DNA of 64,000 nt from Papilionanthe hookeriana x Papilionanthe teres. Taxonomy: Eukaryota > Streptophyta > Magnoliopsida > Asparagales > Orchidaceae. The DNA is taken from assembly GCA_022702705.1 (NCBI GenBank), contig CM040432.1, forward strand, positions 41,938,540 through 42,002,539. The letters run 5' to 3'. Shown here piece after piece: positions 35,636 through 48,894 of the stretch (position 1 is its first letter; the number at the start of each line of letters is the position of its first letter). The notes under the pieces were generated by a model, which searched no databases, was not told the DNA's origin, and was given only the letters and a program-made list of their open reading frames with translations. The translations under genes and the position numbers were made by a program.

Positions 35636-37837
35636 CAGAGAGGGTGGAGGGCCTCCCGTGGAGAGTTAGTGGCTCGGGATCAGCCTGCCTCGGTGAGGAG
35701 AAGATCACCACGGTGACCACTGGGGATGGGGCAACTCAGCAAGTGAGAATTTCAATGTTGGCTCACATGCGAGCTCTCGGCCATGGTGTTTTCCGACGGC
35801 CTCGGTGGCCGGCCGGCCGTGCATGGGTCACCCTCGTGGTCAGTGGGTCGTGGCCGGAGGTTTGTGCAATCAATCGGCAATTGCCATGTGTAAAGGAGCT
35901 GGATTGAAATGGAATGAGGGATGAGCCTATTTTGGGTCCAAATGGGTCAACCCACCTTTTGGGCTTGGTTCACCTCCCCATGGCCTCGATTTTGGGCCGA
36001 GAGGATCGGCTGGGCCGCCCAAGAGAGAGTGGTGTGGTCTCTATCCATGATGAGGCGGCTAAACATGGTTTAGTGTGCGACATGCTTAAGGTAAAAAAGG
36101 CTTAATGAAAGATTAGGAAAGGAGCCCCTCCTTTTACCATTAATGGCATGGTCACATGTCAAGCCTCCCATGGCTTCATGTGGCTTGTCAATGGCTTGCA
36201 TGGCTTGTCTTCGGCTCGTGAAAGTCGAGTCAATTTCATAAAAATGGGTTTTAAGAAATTTTTGGTAATTTGATGGGAATTTGGATGAAGCTTCATTTGG
36301 AATAATTCAATGATGATTTTAGGACTTAGGTAATGGATTTAATTAAATGGATGACAAATGGAGATGTCATGTGGGCTTTAGGGTAGATTTGGGCTTTTGA
36401 ATTTTGAAGGAAATGGGCTTTTAGAAGGGTTTAAGGGAAGTGGGCTTTTAAGTTTATGAATGTGTTCATGGATGAAAATTTTTGTAAAAGGTTGGGCCAA
36501 ATAATTGTTGGGTTTAGCTCATGGATGTGTCATGAGTAACTTGAAGCAAATTTGGGGTAGTTTGGGCTTGAATTGGGTTGATTTGGATTCTTTTGGTGAA
36601 TGGGCCAATATAGGTCCAAGTGGGCCAAGTTGGGCCAATGTTGGGCTAGGGTTGAAATTGATGTAGAATTATTGTCGAAAAGTGTTTATGGGAGTGTTTC
36701 AAAGAGGTTTTGACTTTGGTTGGGCTTTGATTTTTGGGGTTTGGGTTCATTTGGGTTAGGTTCTGCGCTTAGGTCAAAAAATGGGCCTTAAGGTCAAAAG
36801 TGGAATTGGATCCAAATGTCAATCAAATTGGACTTGGATTTGGTCTAGATTGGTATTGGGGATGTTGAATTGAAGTTTAGAATTGAATTGGACCAAAATT
36901 GGGGTCAATTGGGTAGGTTTGGTTCGACATCGGGTTCACTTTGGATTAAAATGGGTCAAATTGGGGGTTTTGACAAAAGTAGGGTAAATTGACAAAATTG
37001 GCCCATGGTGTAGTTGGACAAAATGAAATTGGGAATATTTGGGATTTTCTGGAATTTTCTGGGAATTTTTTGAATTTTTGGATTTTTAGGCCAAGAAGGG
37101 TATTTTGGGTTATTTGGAGGGTATTGGGGGGTATTTTTGGAATCTTTGGTATTTTTGGGTATGGATGATCAATTTGAGTGATGTGGAGATGTTTTGGATT
37201 GATTTTGGAAAATTTTGGGTAATTTGGAAATTTTGCAAAAATTGGGTAATTTCAAGGTTTTCGGTAGGTTAGAGTAGTAGGGTCTCGTGGGTCAAAAATC
37301 GAAAATTTGGGAAATTGAAGATTGGGTGAATTTAGGTGGAAAGAAATCATTTTGGTTGAGCCATGAAGCCATTTCAAGCCCATATGAGCCATGAGAGGAC
37401 TCATTCGAGGCATTCACTATGTTGTTCCTAACCCTCTTGCCAAGGGCTTAGGGGTTAAGGACCATCCATGTGAATCACCTACATGAGTCAGAGGTTAAGT
37501 TGGATATGGGTGTGGTTTTAGGAAGTGTGTGGAAATGTAGTGTGTAAGTGTAGTGTAAGTCAGCCCCTTCACTGCACTGTGCCACCTGTAGGGCATCCTA
37601 AGGCCAAAGAGTCCTATAGAACTCATCCTTTAAACTTCCACATTCGATTTCAACCCTCTAGGTGATTAGGGGTCTATGGTCAAGTTTGTGGAGTTTGTAG
37701 GGAGTTTAGAAGTGGTTTGAATTTCTAAAAGGCGGGTCCCAATTCTAGTCCTCTAAGATAAGTCAAAGGAAAAGCCTAAGGCTAGATCCTAAGTACTAAA
37801 GAGAGAAGAGAAGACCTCATCAAAAATGAGGTCAACA

Positions 37838-38264
37838 AATGGACCTCTCAATAGTGTGGTGAGCCGACGGAGCACACCGCGTGTATTGGTGCTGACCGCA
37901 GCGATCAACAAAACCAACACAAACGTCCAAGTGACAAACTTAGGACAAAGCAAAAGAATTTCCGCTGGGGAGTATCGGTATGTTCCCAAAACTGGAGATA
38001 CCTGAACTCTCGCTGGGGAAAGGAAAAGGAGGTGAATCCCAAATCACATGACCTGGGAGAATTTCGATTTAGATTTTATTTTGTTTTAGATTTATGTTTT
38101 GATGTGTGAGTTTAGATTTCAACTTGGAGTGTTTTTTTTTTTTTTTTTTTTAGATCAAGTTCGTCAAAATTGATTCGAAGGATTCGATTTGAAATTAAAA
38201 TTCGAGTTCCGAGGTTTTAGATGTAACATCTCCAACCTCGAAAGAAAATTGAATTGATTAGATT
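37838..38264 (-). other. E5 polypurine tract and 3' internal sequence
   Basis: The first bases next to the LTR correspond to the E4 polypurine tract but are altered here (purine run GAGAGGTCCATTT on the - strand). The stretch to about 38130 matches E4 27976-28230. A poly-T run of about 22 bases lies at 38131-38152. No gene. Confidence 0.6.
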
Positions 38265-39095
38265 GAATCGTTGCAATGAGAAGAGATCTCAGAGCAAAGC
38301 GGTGTTGGATGTGAAATCCTTAACCTCAAGAGTTTGATTTTGATGTATTTCATTGCGATAGGGAAATGATCCTAAAGCAATGCAGTCTCGGATGTAAAAT
38401 CCTTAACCCCGGAATTCGATTTGATGTATTTCAAAGGCAACAGGGAAAGAATCCTAAAGCAAGTGCAGCCTTGGATGTAAAATCCTCGACCCAAAAGTTT
38501 GAATTTGATGTATTTCAAAGGCAACAGAAAAGAATCCTAGAAGAAGGCAGTCTTGGATGTAAAATCCTCGACCCAAAAGGTTTGAATTTGATGTATTTCA
38601 AAGGCAATAGGAAAGAATCCTAAGCAAAGGCAGTACTTGGATGTAAAATCCTCGACCCAAAAGGTTTGAATTGATGTATTTCAAAGGCAATAGGAAAGAA
38701 TCCTAAAGCAAGTAAATCTTGGATGTAAAATCCTCGACCCAAAAGGTTCGAATTTTGATGTATTTCAAAGGCAATAGGAAAGAATCCTAAAGCAAGAGGT
38801 ACTTGGATGTAAAATCCTCGACCCAAAAGTTTGAATTGATGTATTTCAAGGCAGTAGGGAAAGAATCCTAGCAATGCAGTCTTGGATGTAAAATCCTCGA
38901 CCCAAAAGAGTTTGATTTTGATGTATTTCAAAGGCAATAGGAAAGAATCCTAAAGCAAAGGCAGTCTCGATGTAAAATCCTCGACCCAAAAGTTTGAATT
39001 GATGTATTTCAGCTGCGTAGGGAAAGAATCCTAAAGCAAAGGCAGCTTCGATGTAAAATCCTCGACCCAAAAGAGTTTGATTTGATGTATTTCAA
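38265..39095 (-). repeat. Tandem hairpin array of E5 (array 1), about 10 units of about 80 bp
   Basis: Units contain GATGTATTTCAAAGGCAATAG, then GAATCCTAAAGCAA and TTGGATGTAAAATCCTCGACC (short forms). On the - strand each unit can fold: GGTC GA GGAT TTTAC ATCC AA GACC, two 4-bp stems with a 2x2 internal loop. The same repeat in the opposite orientation is in E6 (62757-64000). Small open frames here are repeat artefacts. Confidence 0.9.
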
Positions 39096-39534
39096 AGGCA
39101 TTTTCATTTATGTATTTAAGATTTTAAAAGGATTTATTTATTAAAAGAGTCGCTTATTAGATGACTTGTTTATTAGGAAATCGAATGTTTAAAGGTATAG
39201 AAAAGGTAAAGGATCCGATTCAGACCAAAGGAAGAGAAAGTCTTATGCAAGACTTCTCGACTAGAAGACCGCTCCTAAACTAACACTTATTGGGGGTCCA
39301 CCCCACCTCGAAAAGAAGCAAAGGATCTTGGAACCTCTCCGTTTAGGGTGTCTAAACAAGTGTCTGTAAAACCAGAGGAGTTGGCTATACTGCCCACATT
39401 TAACACCCGGTATTCCAAGGGAAGAATGGTGGTTTTGGTCCATTAGATGTGGACTCCATTACCGATTAATGAAAGCAAAATCATCTAATCAAAATGGAGA
39501 GAGGAAAATACGTCTTGCGAGAGTCGCCAAAATT
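39096..39534 (-). other. E4 leader and primer-binding site
   Basis: On the - strand, five bases after the LTR end, TGGCGACTCTCGCAAGACG (39529-39511) is the PBS. TGGCGACTC is, as I recall, the start of the PBS reported for Tat/Ogre-type elements (tRNA-Arg). The leader 39100-39500 matches the E6 leader 51366-51790 along its length. At about 39096-39100 it changes abruptly into array 1, which I take as a deletion junction. No gene. Confidence 0.7.
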
Positions 39535-42500
39535 TGTCGGTATATATTTAGGGTTTAGTTACTTGAAAAGGGGGTCCCCGCTTAAATTGTCGGCGAATTT
39601 TTGATTTTAATTTTAATTTAAATATATATAATTTGGAAAGTAGCATTTGATTTTGAAAATAATTTTAAGTTTGAAAATTTTAAGATATGAAATCAAACTC
39701 GATCTCACATCCCAAGTAGTTTAAATAAACGAGCACCACACCACAAAACGTGTATCTATCCCGAAGAATAGACACATCGTCCGGATGATGGGGCTCTGCG
39801 AAATAAACTAGAAGATTTGTGACATCTCGTTTGGTTTGCAAAACCAATTTTATAAGCCGAAAGTTCTCTACTTAATATAAAGGAATAAAGGTGGTTTATA
39901 TTACCTTCGAGTTCTTAAAGTTCCTATAAGGGCAAGCCCCTATAGTTAATTACATCTTAAATGACGGGAATCATTTAAGAAAACTCTCTATAATGATTAG
40001 TGGTTTTGCTCTCAAGAATTTCAAAGCTTAAGGTTTTCAAAGGATTGAATTTTAAACTTCATTGTGAATGGATCAAATTTGGAACAATTTATTTCAGAGT
40101 TCAAAGGAAGAAAAGTAGAGGCCGAGATTCAACAAGAATCTTGGTAACTTCTCAAACTATCCTATTGTTTTGGCTTCAATTTGGGAATTCATTTCCAGAG
40201 GTTTCTCTTTCCTATTTTAATTAATAAGGACTTTATATTCGTATGACACAATCAAACAAATAGCCTTGAAGATGTGAGGGTTTATGTCGTATCAAACGAC
40301 TACCTCGAGTTCTAAGACCGGTAAGCGCTTAATTTACATAACATTATTATGTAAATGCCTAAAGAAAAGGCTTCGAGGATTTATGTTGCACTGTGCAAAC
40401 TACCTCGAAGTCCTATGGCTTGGTTATTTAATTCTAATAAAGTTTTTCTGAAGTAGATCCGAGTTTTGCCGATGACGATGGCCGAGCCGCCCACCATGCT
40501 TCCGAGCTCCTTGTTGTTGCAGAGGTTTAGTTTTAGGTTACAAATCAGGAGATGAGAGAAGTGTTTTGGTGCAGATAAAATCTTAAAATCTAAGTTTTTT
40601 TTAATATTTTAATTAAAACAAATCTTAAAGTTGATTAATAAAATCGATTAAAATCCCACTATTTCGTCATCCCGGCACCGTTATTTTTATTGAATTCACT
40701 TAGTCCAGATGAATTTGCTAAACTCAACTGAATGAGTTCCACACTTTCATTTAGACCATGGGAAATCCCGTTAGCAACACGGGGTTGGCATCATCCGAGG
40801 TATTCCCAATCATTCAATGAGACGTTTTAATTTAGTTGATCGTAGTTTTGTTGTTCGTTTGTGATTAAATTTTGAGTTATTTTATGTTTTGGAATGTTGT
40901 GGCGGTGAATTTTTATCTGCAATGACTTTTAATTTAGTTTCGGTTTTAGTTTAGGGACTAACATAAAGGTTCGGTTTTCATGCAAAAGTTTTATTTAACA
41001 TGCAAGAAAAGTAAAGTACACGCATGTAAGTAATCGCAAGAATTGCAATAAAATAAAAGCGTACCTGGAGGGGTCTTCCATTACACTGTTGCACTTAAAA
41101 CACATGTTAAGGCATTTAAATGTTTCAAAATGTATACCTAGGTAAAGCTAAGGAAAGGGTTTTGGGTTTGCCTACGAAATTCTAATCCCTATAATAAGTC
41201 ATCTCCTACATTATCTAGGTTCTCTGCTCGATTTAAAGGATGATTTTCTTCATCAAAGAACAATTAGATTCCGCTTGTTCTTCTAAAATATCTCATCATA
41301 TTTAGGAAGTGCTGGAGATGAGTCCTAAACATCTTTTTAATATTTCAGGATTGTTTCGAGTCCAAGTAAATTTAATCGTTACTGTGTGAATTAATCATCC
41401 AAGAGTTCGCTAAACTTGTTTCTTGCTCAAGAACTTAGGTATTTGATTACTCTCCGATGAATGAAGTGACATCTCACTTAATACTCTATTTAAGAGTTAT
41501 AATAATTAAATCCTTTTAAGGGCAAGTTGGTTTATCTGAGAATTCTTAAAAGTTCGAGTTAATGGCTTAAAGCATTTTAATTTAATTATGAGGTTTTAAT
41601 TAATAATTTTAAGTTTCGAATAGTGTTCAAATTATTTTAGACTTAATTCTTAATGATTTCATTTAGGTTTGTTTGTTAGATGATTTTTTTAATTTAATTC
41701 AATTTGATTTTAATTTAATTTTTATTTAATTTTAATTTAATTTTAATTTAATTTTAATTTAATTTTAGTTTAATTTTAATTTAATTTTAATTTAATTTTA
41801 GTTTTAATTTTAGTTTTAATTGTTAATTTTAACTTTTAATTTGATTTTACTATTTTAATTAAGAATTAAATATTTTTAAAGTGACTTATTTAGGGATTTT
41901 TTTTGAATTAAAGAGTAAATATCCTCTAATATCCTCGTTTAATAATCCAAATTTTAGATGTATTCCTTCCAAAAATTTAAATTATTTAATTAATTAAAGT
42001 TTGAAATTTTCAAAGTGTTTAATGGGTTTCTACCCCTTAATTTCCCTAAGTTTCAATCTTTCCAAGAGAAAATTAAAATCAAATATTTTGCCCTCCATTT
42101 CGATTAAACCTAAAGTTTTAATTAAGGGTTAAAAATTTTTAATTACCTTTATGCCCTTTTAAGCCTATTTATTTCCATAACTCACTAAATTGGAGCTCAA
42201 ATGAACTTGAAATTTTTATGTCACTTCACTCACATGTCAATTAAGAAATTAGAGGAGAAAATGTGATTTTCTCCGAATTTAATTTATTTATATGATTATT
42301 TTTAGAAAATAAGGTTTTGAGAGAAAATTCAAACATGACCAAGGAAAGGTTTCTATCCCCAAGAAAATTATGGGATATTCCTAATGATAAGAGGACCACT
42401 TGGACGAATTTTTGAGATTTTTTTAATTATATTTTATTTATTATGTAATTATTTGAAGTTTTATACATTAATTAATTATAAAATAAAATAAAAATTGAAA

Positions 42501-44307
42501 AATAGATTTTATATTTTTTTCTAAATCTCTGACCTCAAGGAGTTCAGAGAAATAAAATATTATAATTTTTTATTTTTCTTTGATTTATTAGAATTATTTT
42601 AGTGAAAAAGGTTAAAAACTCATTTTAATATTAAAAATTAAGTATTGCTCTTTAAAATTCAATATTTTATCCTAAGGACTTTGAAAAAATATGTGTTTGT
42701 TCCTATGATTAGTAATCAAAATGTGACATTTTTCTATTTTTAATATTTTTATGATTTTTATTATTTTTTAATTATTAAAATATTAAAATATTGTGAAATC
42801 AACTTTTTTAGAAAATTTCAATTTTAATTTTCCTAAACTTCCCCGATATCGAGAAGCTCCAAAACTAATTTTGTGAATTTTTGAAAAGTATTTTTAGAGT
42901 TATGAATTTTTAAAGTTCCATTTTGCTTATGAGGCTTAATCAATCCATTTTGCGTGGCTAATCAAGTCCAATTGTTTTCAAAATTATGCGTAGGTCCTCT
43001 CGATCCTAGAGATCGCTGAGAATTGTTTTCAAGTCAATTTTGATGTGTGTTTAACCTAATTAATTCAAATTCTCAATTTTAGTAGTTTAGGCCAATTAAG
43101 GTTATTATTAATGAATTAACTCAAGATATATTTTTCATGGGTCCTCTGGTTCTAGGAAACATCACCAAATTTTCCTAGAATTTGTTTTACAACATGCTAA
43201 TTATTCAATTAAAATACCAAAAAATGTTGACATGAACTTGAAAAATCAATAACTTTTCACAGATGGCCTCTAACCTTGAAAAATTCAAGGAATGTTCCCA
43301 AGATCAGAGGCTTCAAGTTCCCATAATCTCATGCCATGGTGAATTATCTATGCAAATGCAGAATCAAAACATCAGAAATAGTAAATAAATTATTAAAAGT
43401 AAAATACTCATCCAATTAACTCGATTTCTTCACATTATTCTCCTCTCGTTCACTGAGCAAGAGCATATTTTTATTTTATTTTTGTGATTTTAATACACAA
43501 AGATATGAATTCTTGAAGTTCGGGGCATTTAAATAATTCAAAAATACCCTACTTACTTATCCTCATGGCCACAATAATCCCTGCAGCCTCCGAAAGCCCA
43601 TGCGTCGCGCCGTGATTCTAAGCATGCCATCTCGACTCAGCTCTCCAAGGGCCCGCGGTTCACGTACCATTGCTCGTCCAGCGACCCGACCGTCTATTCA
43701 ATACACGCGAGATCCAACGCGCTCCCGGTCATCTATGACTAGTGTGCACCCGTGACCATCTACACTCAAACCTCCTAATATCTCTCTCGATTTCAACGGA
43801 TTTTCAACTTCTTATATTCTATCGATTCATCTCAAGAGGCGAACACATCCATACGGTTTTATAGAATGAAATGAAGAATTCACGCAGGTTTTATTCTCCC
43901 ACTTTCTCTCACGTTGTCAACATCACCTAGAATTTTTGAAATCAACCCAAACAAAATGGAGACCACAGCTCGAGGAAGAATGAGTTCTTACCTTGCTCGT
44001 AAAGGGAGCCTGATCCGAGAGCTAGCTCATCATTGATTGAGTCCAGCAAGCTCCGCATGAAGTCTTCAGCTCTAGAATTGTCTAGTATGAAAGTGCACAA
44101 GGCCGATCACAAAGCTTCATTGAGGCCGGAAGCAAATACGGCCCGGTGAGGGGGATTTCGCTGGGAACTACTCCTCTTGGTCCGGTAAAGGTGTAGGACC
44201 AATAAATTTAGAGATTGGCTCACCGTGGTGAAGTGTCCCGTTTTTGGGCCGATTTTCGCCCGTAAATCAGCTCATAATGCCAGATTGTGGCAAAGGAACA
44301 CTGGGAT
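39535..44307 (-). repeat. E4 5' LTR (LTR C), interrupted by E6
   Basis: The 3' two-thirds of the LTR, closing ACCGACA at 39535 on the - strand. It corresponds to LTR A 20438 to about 25460. At 44307 it stops in the middle of the LTR, exactly where the E6 LTR begins with TGTCGACC. The missing U3 part should lie beyond the 3' end of E6. It contains a TTTAA-rich tract (41690-41840), a GC-rich island (43565-43760) and a clean donor-like AAG/GTAAGAA at 43992/43991. Many small indels separate it from LTR A. Confidence 0.78.
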
Positions 44308-46319
44308 TGTCGACCTCATTTTTCATGAGGTCTTCTTCTCGCACTTAGGATCTAGCCTTAGGCTTTTCCTTTGACTATCTTAGAGGACTAGAATTGGGAC
44401 CCACCTTTAGAAATTCAAACCACTTCTCTAACTCCCCGCAAACTCCACAAACTCGACCGTAGACCCTTAATCACTCAGAGGGTTGAAATCAAATGCGGAA
44501 GTTTGTGGATGAGTTCCCATAGACTTTCGCCCAAGATCGCCCGGTGGCCCGGTCCGGTGAAGGGGCTGACTTACACACACACTACACTTATACACTACAC
44601 TTTCACACACTTCCAAAAACCACACCCATACCTAACTCGACCTCGACTCATGTAGGTGATTCACATAATGGGTCCTTAACCCCTAAGCCCTCGCGCAGGG
44701 TTGGGGAACAACATGCTGAATGCCTCAAATGAGTCCCTTCATGGCTCATATGGGGGGCTGATATGGCTTCATGGCTCAACCAAATGATTCTTTCCACTTA
44801 CATCCACCCAATCTTCAATTTCCCAAATTTTCAATTTTGACCCCAGGACCCTACACCCGCTTAGCCTACCAAACCTCAAATTACCTAAATTTCTCAAAAA
44901 TTTGGAATTACCCAAAATTCTCCAAAATCAATCCCAAACATTTCCACATCACTTAAATTGATCATCCATACCCAAAAATACCAAAAATTCAAAGAAAACC
45001 TCCCAATACTGCCCCAAATACCCAAAATAATTCCTCTTGACCCAAAAATCCAAAAATTCAGAAATTCCCAGAAAATTCCAGAAAATCCCAAATATTCGCA
45101 ATTTCATTTTGTCCAACTACACCATGGGCTAATTTTGTCAATTTTACCCTACTTTTATCAAAACCCCCAATTGGGCCCATTTTAACCCAAAGTGAACCCA
45201 ATGTTAAACCAAACCTACCCAATTGACCCCAATTTTGGTCCAATTCAATTCTAAACTTCAATGCAACATCCCCAATACCAATCTAGACCAAATCCAAGTC
45301 CAATTTGATTGACATTTGGATCCAATTTCACTTTTGGCCTTAAAGCCCAATTTTGACCCATGACCCAAACCTAACCCAAACTCACCCAATTCAACTCCAA
45401 ATCACACCAAATTGACTACAAGCCCTTCATAGAACATCCCTAAACCAATTATGACATTTATTCGACAAATTTCTTCACAATCTTTACCCAAATGCCCATC
45501 CTAAAATCAAAAAGCCCTTTCCCTTAAACTTTCCTAAGAGCCCACTTCCTTCAAATTCAAAAGCCCAAATTCTACCCTAAAGCCCACATGACATCTCCAC
45601 CTGCCATCCACTTAATTAAAGCCATTACCTAAGTCCTAAATTCACCATCAAATTATTCCAAATCAAGTTTCATACAAATTTCCATCAAATTACCAAAAAT
45701 TCCTAAAATCCATTTTCATGAAATTGACCAAACCTTTTCCCAAGCCAAAGGTGAGCCATGCAAGCCATGGACAAACCACATGAAGCCATGGAAGGTTTGA
45801 CATGTGATCAAGCCATTAATGGCAAAAGGAGGGGCCCCTTTCCTAATCCTCCTTAAACCCTTTTTTACCTTAAGCATGTCACACACTAAACCATGCTTAG
45901 CCACCTCATCATGGATGGAGACCACACCATTCTCTCGTCGACCTAAGTGACCCTTTTCTGCCCAAGACCAGCCTTGGGTGGTGAACCTAGCCCAAAACCA
46001 CATGGGTCGACTCATTTGAACCCAAAATGGCCTTCCCCCATCTCCATTTCAATCCAAGCTCTTTACACATGGCATTTGCCAATTGCTTGCACCAAGTCCC
46101 AGCCCTGACCCACCTGACCTTGAGGGTGACCAATGCCCGGCCGCCAGCCAATGTGCCACCTGGAAAACACCATGGCCGAGAGCTCACATGTGAGCCCAAC
46201 TTGGAATTCTCACCCGCCGAGTCGCCCCATCCCCAAAGGGCCAGGTCAGAGCTGTTCTCTTCGCCAAGAGCAGCCGATCCCAAGCCCTAACTCTCCCTAG
46301 GAGGCCCTCCACCCTCTCC

Positions 46320-46754
46320 TATTTAAACACCACCCCTCTCGGCCATGAGAGGTCCCGAAACAAACCTTAAGGAAACTCTCAGCCAAATTGTTCCGTACCC
46401 TCCCCATACACAGAGCACTTGATCCCCAAAGTGAGATCCCCCTGCCATTTCTTCTCTCACAGGAGCTCAATTTCAGAAGAAATTCCACCCAAAACCAGGA
46501 CACTTCTCCACAAAGGACCAATCCTCAAATTGATTGGTCCCACCTTCACCGTACCAAGGGAAGGTGTCCACCAAGAAAGCCCCATCTCCAGCCACCCAGC
46601 TTGCTCCTACCTCCAAGCTTTGTGATCGGGCTTGGTCGAAATCACATCTAGACAATTCACCAGACCAGGAGACTTCATCCGGAGCTTGCTGCGATCCAAT
46701 CAAGGTGCAACAAACCCTCGATCGAAGCCACACTCTTCCGAGCAAAGGTATGAG
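46320..46754 (+). promoter_or_regulatory. LTR D core promoter and splice donor
   Basis: CTCTCCTATTTAAACACC has a TATA-type box at 46320-46327. AGCAAAGGTATGAGCTAA has a donor-like AAG/GTATGAG at 46747/46748, 427 bases on. The pair is conserved in LTRs A and B. If the donor is used, the first exon ends far before the PBS, and splicing would remove PBS and gag-pol, so only a subgenomic message could use it. Confidence 0.45.
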
Positions 46755-48894
46755 CTAATTCTTCATCCCAAGCTTGGAGACTCCCCATTTCAAATGCTTT
46801 AATTTCAATGCATGATAACCGTATAGATGTGTTCGTCTCTTCAAGACGAATCCATAGAGCAAGAACATGAAAATACATTGAGTATCGAGTGAGATCTTAG
46901 GGATTTAGTGTGGACGGCTCTCGGCGAGGACGCTCGGGACGATGAACGGATGCCGTCCATTCAATACACGCGCGGGACGGACGGCTCGATGGCGTCGGAC
47001 CGTAGACGGTACAAGAACCGCGGGGCCCAGAGCACCGAGTCGAAGGCGGCGTCGAATGTGAGATGCCGACGCGTGTGCGTTCGGAGATGCCGAGGATGAG
47101 TTAGCGCCGGATAAAATAGAAAATTAGGGGTATTTTCTATTTATTTAATTCCCTAAACTTCAAAATCATCAACTTTGTAGCAGAAAAATCAGAAAAATAA
47201 AAATAAAAAATACCCTCTTGCTCAAAGGAATGTGAGGAGAATAATGTGAAAGAAATCATTTAATTTCATCAAGTATTTTATTTTTTATAATTTATTTACT
47301 CTCTCGTATACTTTTAATTCTCCATGCATGTATACAATTCACCATGGCATGAGACCATAGGGCTTTTGAAGCCTCTTAATTTGGGAACATTCCCTGAATT
47401 TTCCAAAGTCGTAGGCCATCCCTATGAAGAGTTATTGATTTTTCAAGTTCATGTTAATGCTTTTGAGTATTTTAATTCCAATAACAGTATGTTGTGAAAT
47501 AAAATTTAGAAAATTTGATGATATTCCTTATGACCAGAGAAACCCTAGGGAAAAATAGGTTTTGAGTTAGTTCATTCAAAAAAAACCCTAATTGGCTTAA
47601 ACACTCAAAATAAGTCTCTAATTAATTAGAGTTAACCATACATCAAATTGACTTGAAATCACCCCTCCACTGACCTTTAGGATCAGAGGAACCCACCATA
47701 AAGATTTGAGGTCAATTGGCTCTGGTTAGCCCCACTAATTGCTGATTATCACTTAGTCATTTTAAACTTTAAAAATTCATAACTTTCAAAATACCTTTCA
47801 AAAATTCACCAAATTGGTTTCGAGCCTCTGATATTAGGGGACCCAAGAAAATTAAAATTTCAATTTTCTAAAAAAAGTTGATTTTTAATATTATTTTAAT
47901 ATTTTTAATAATTAAAAATAATAAAATCACAAAAAATAATAAAATTCATCAAAATGTCAAATTTTGAATTTTAATCACTTAGGAACAAACCCCATATTTT
48001 TTTAGGTCTATTTAGTGAGATATTAAATTTTAAAGCTTAAAGGTAATTTTAAAATTAAAAAAAAATATATATTTTCTAGCTTTTTCATTAAAATAATTAT
48101 AATAAATCATAGAAAAATCAGAAAATTTTAAAAATTTGCTTCTCTAATTTCCTTGATATCAGAGAGATTTTTGAAAAATATAAGATTCATTTTTCAACAT
48201 TTATTTTATTTTTAAATTAATTAACACTCGAAACTTAAAATAATTATAATAAAAATAATATAATTCAAAAAAATCACCAAAATTGGTCCAAGTGGTCCTC
48301 TGTCATTAGAATGTCCGCTAATTTTCTTAAGGATAGAAACTTTTCCTTGGTCATGTTATTAAATTTTCCGGAAATCTCTATTTTCTACCAAAAATAATTA
48401 TATAAATAAATTAAATACAGAAAATCACATTTTTCCTCTCATGTCTTTATTGACATATGAGTGGTCATTACAAAAATTTCAAGTTCATTTGAGTTCAATT
48501 TAGTGAGTTATGAAATTATTAAGCTTAAAGGGTAAAGTGGTAATTAAAATTTTTAATCCTTAATTAAAACTTTATTAATAAAAAAAAAATTAACAAGTAA
48601 AATATTTGATCCTAATCTGATTTGACATTTGAAATTTAAATAATTACAGGGTAGAAACCTCATTAAGCAAATTTAAAATGATTAAACTTTAATTAAATAA
48701 TTGATTAAATTTGGAAGAATAATAAAATTGGAATTATTAAAATAGGGATATTATTAGGAGAAGATTTATTCTTTAATTTAAAAAAATCCCTAATTAATTA
48801 TCTCATTAATATTCAATTCTCAATTAAAATGATAACTCAAATTCAAAACATTAAAAGACTTAATCATTAAACTAAAATTAAATTATTAAACTTT

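Larger units (their letters stand above)
30510..37837 (-). repeat. E5 3' LTR (LTR B), 7.33 kb
   Basis: On the - strand it opens TGTTGACCTC at 37837 and closes GCCGACA at 30510. Layout is as in LTR A. The GC-rich island (34830-35050) keeps more CpG than LTR A, which fits a younger or differently methylated copy. The perfect inverted repeat TTCGTCTCGAAGAGACGAA lies at 35102-35120. The open frames around 34978-36105 fall in the leader/promoter region, differ between copies and are not called as genes. Confidence 0.85.
30510..39095 (-). mobile_element. E5: Tat/Ogre-like element, 3' end only, inserted in the E4 ALKBH gene
   Basis: It consists of a complete 3' LTR (30510-37837), polypurine tract, short 3' internal sequence and hairpin array 1. 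The LTR end abuts the E4 ALKBH coding sequence, as expected for an insertion there. LTR B groups with the E6 LTR rather than with LTRs A and C, and its array is of the same type as the E6 array. Beyond about 39095 the sequence changes to E4 leader. I infer that a deletion removed the E5 5' part together with E4 gag-pol. Alternative: a rearranged element with mixed LTRs. Confidence 0.62.

Noticed and set aside
30510..37837. LTR B as a solo LTR
   Set aside because: The flanking 5-mers do not match (CCATC on the left, AATGG on the right), and the right side continues into a polypurine tract and internal array, so it is a 3' LTR.
38265..39095. m6A-type consensus (DRACH) sites in the hairpin arrays, as a link to the ALKBH gene
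   Set aside because: AGACT, AGACC and AAACT occur about one to three times per unit, but DRACH is expected about once per 57 bases by chance, so the density is not convincing by itself.
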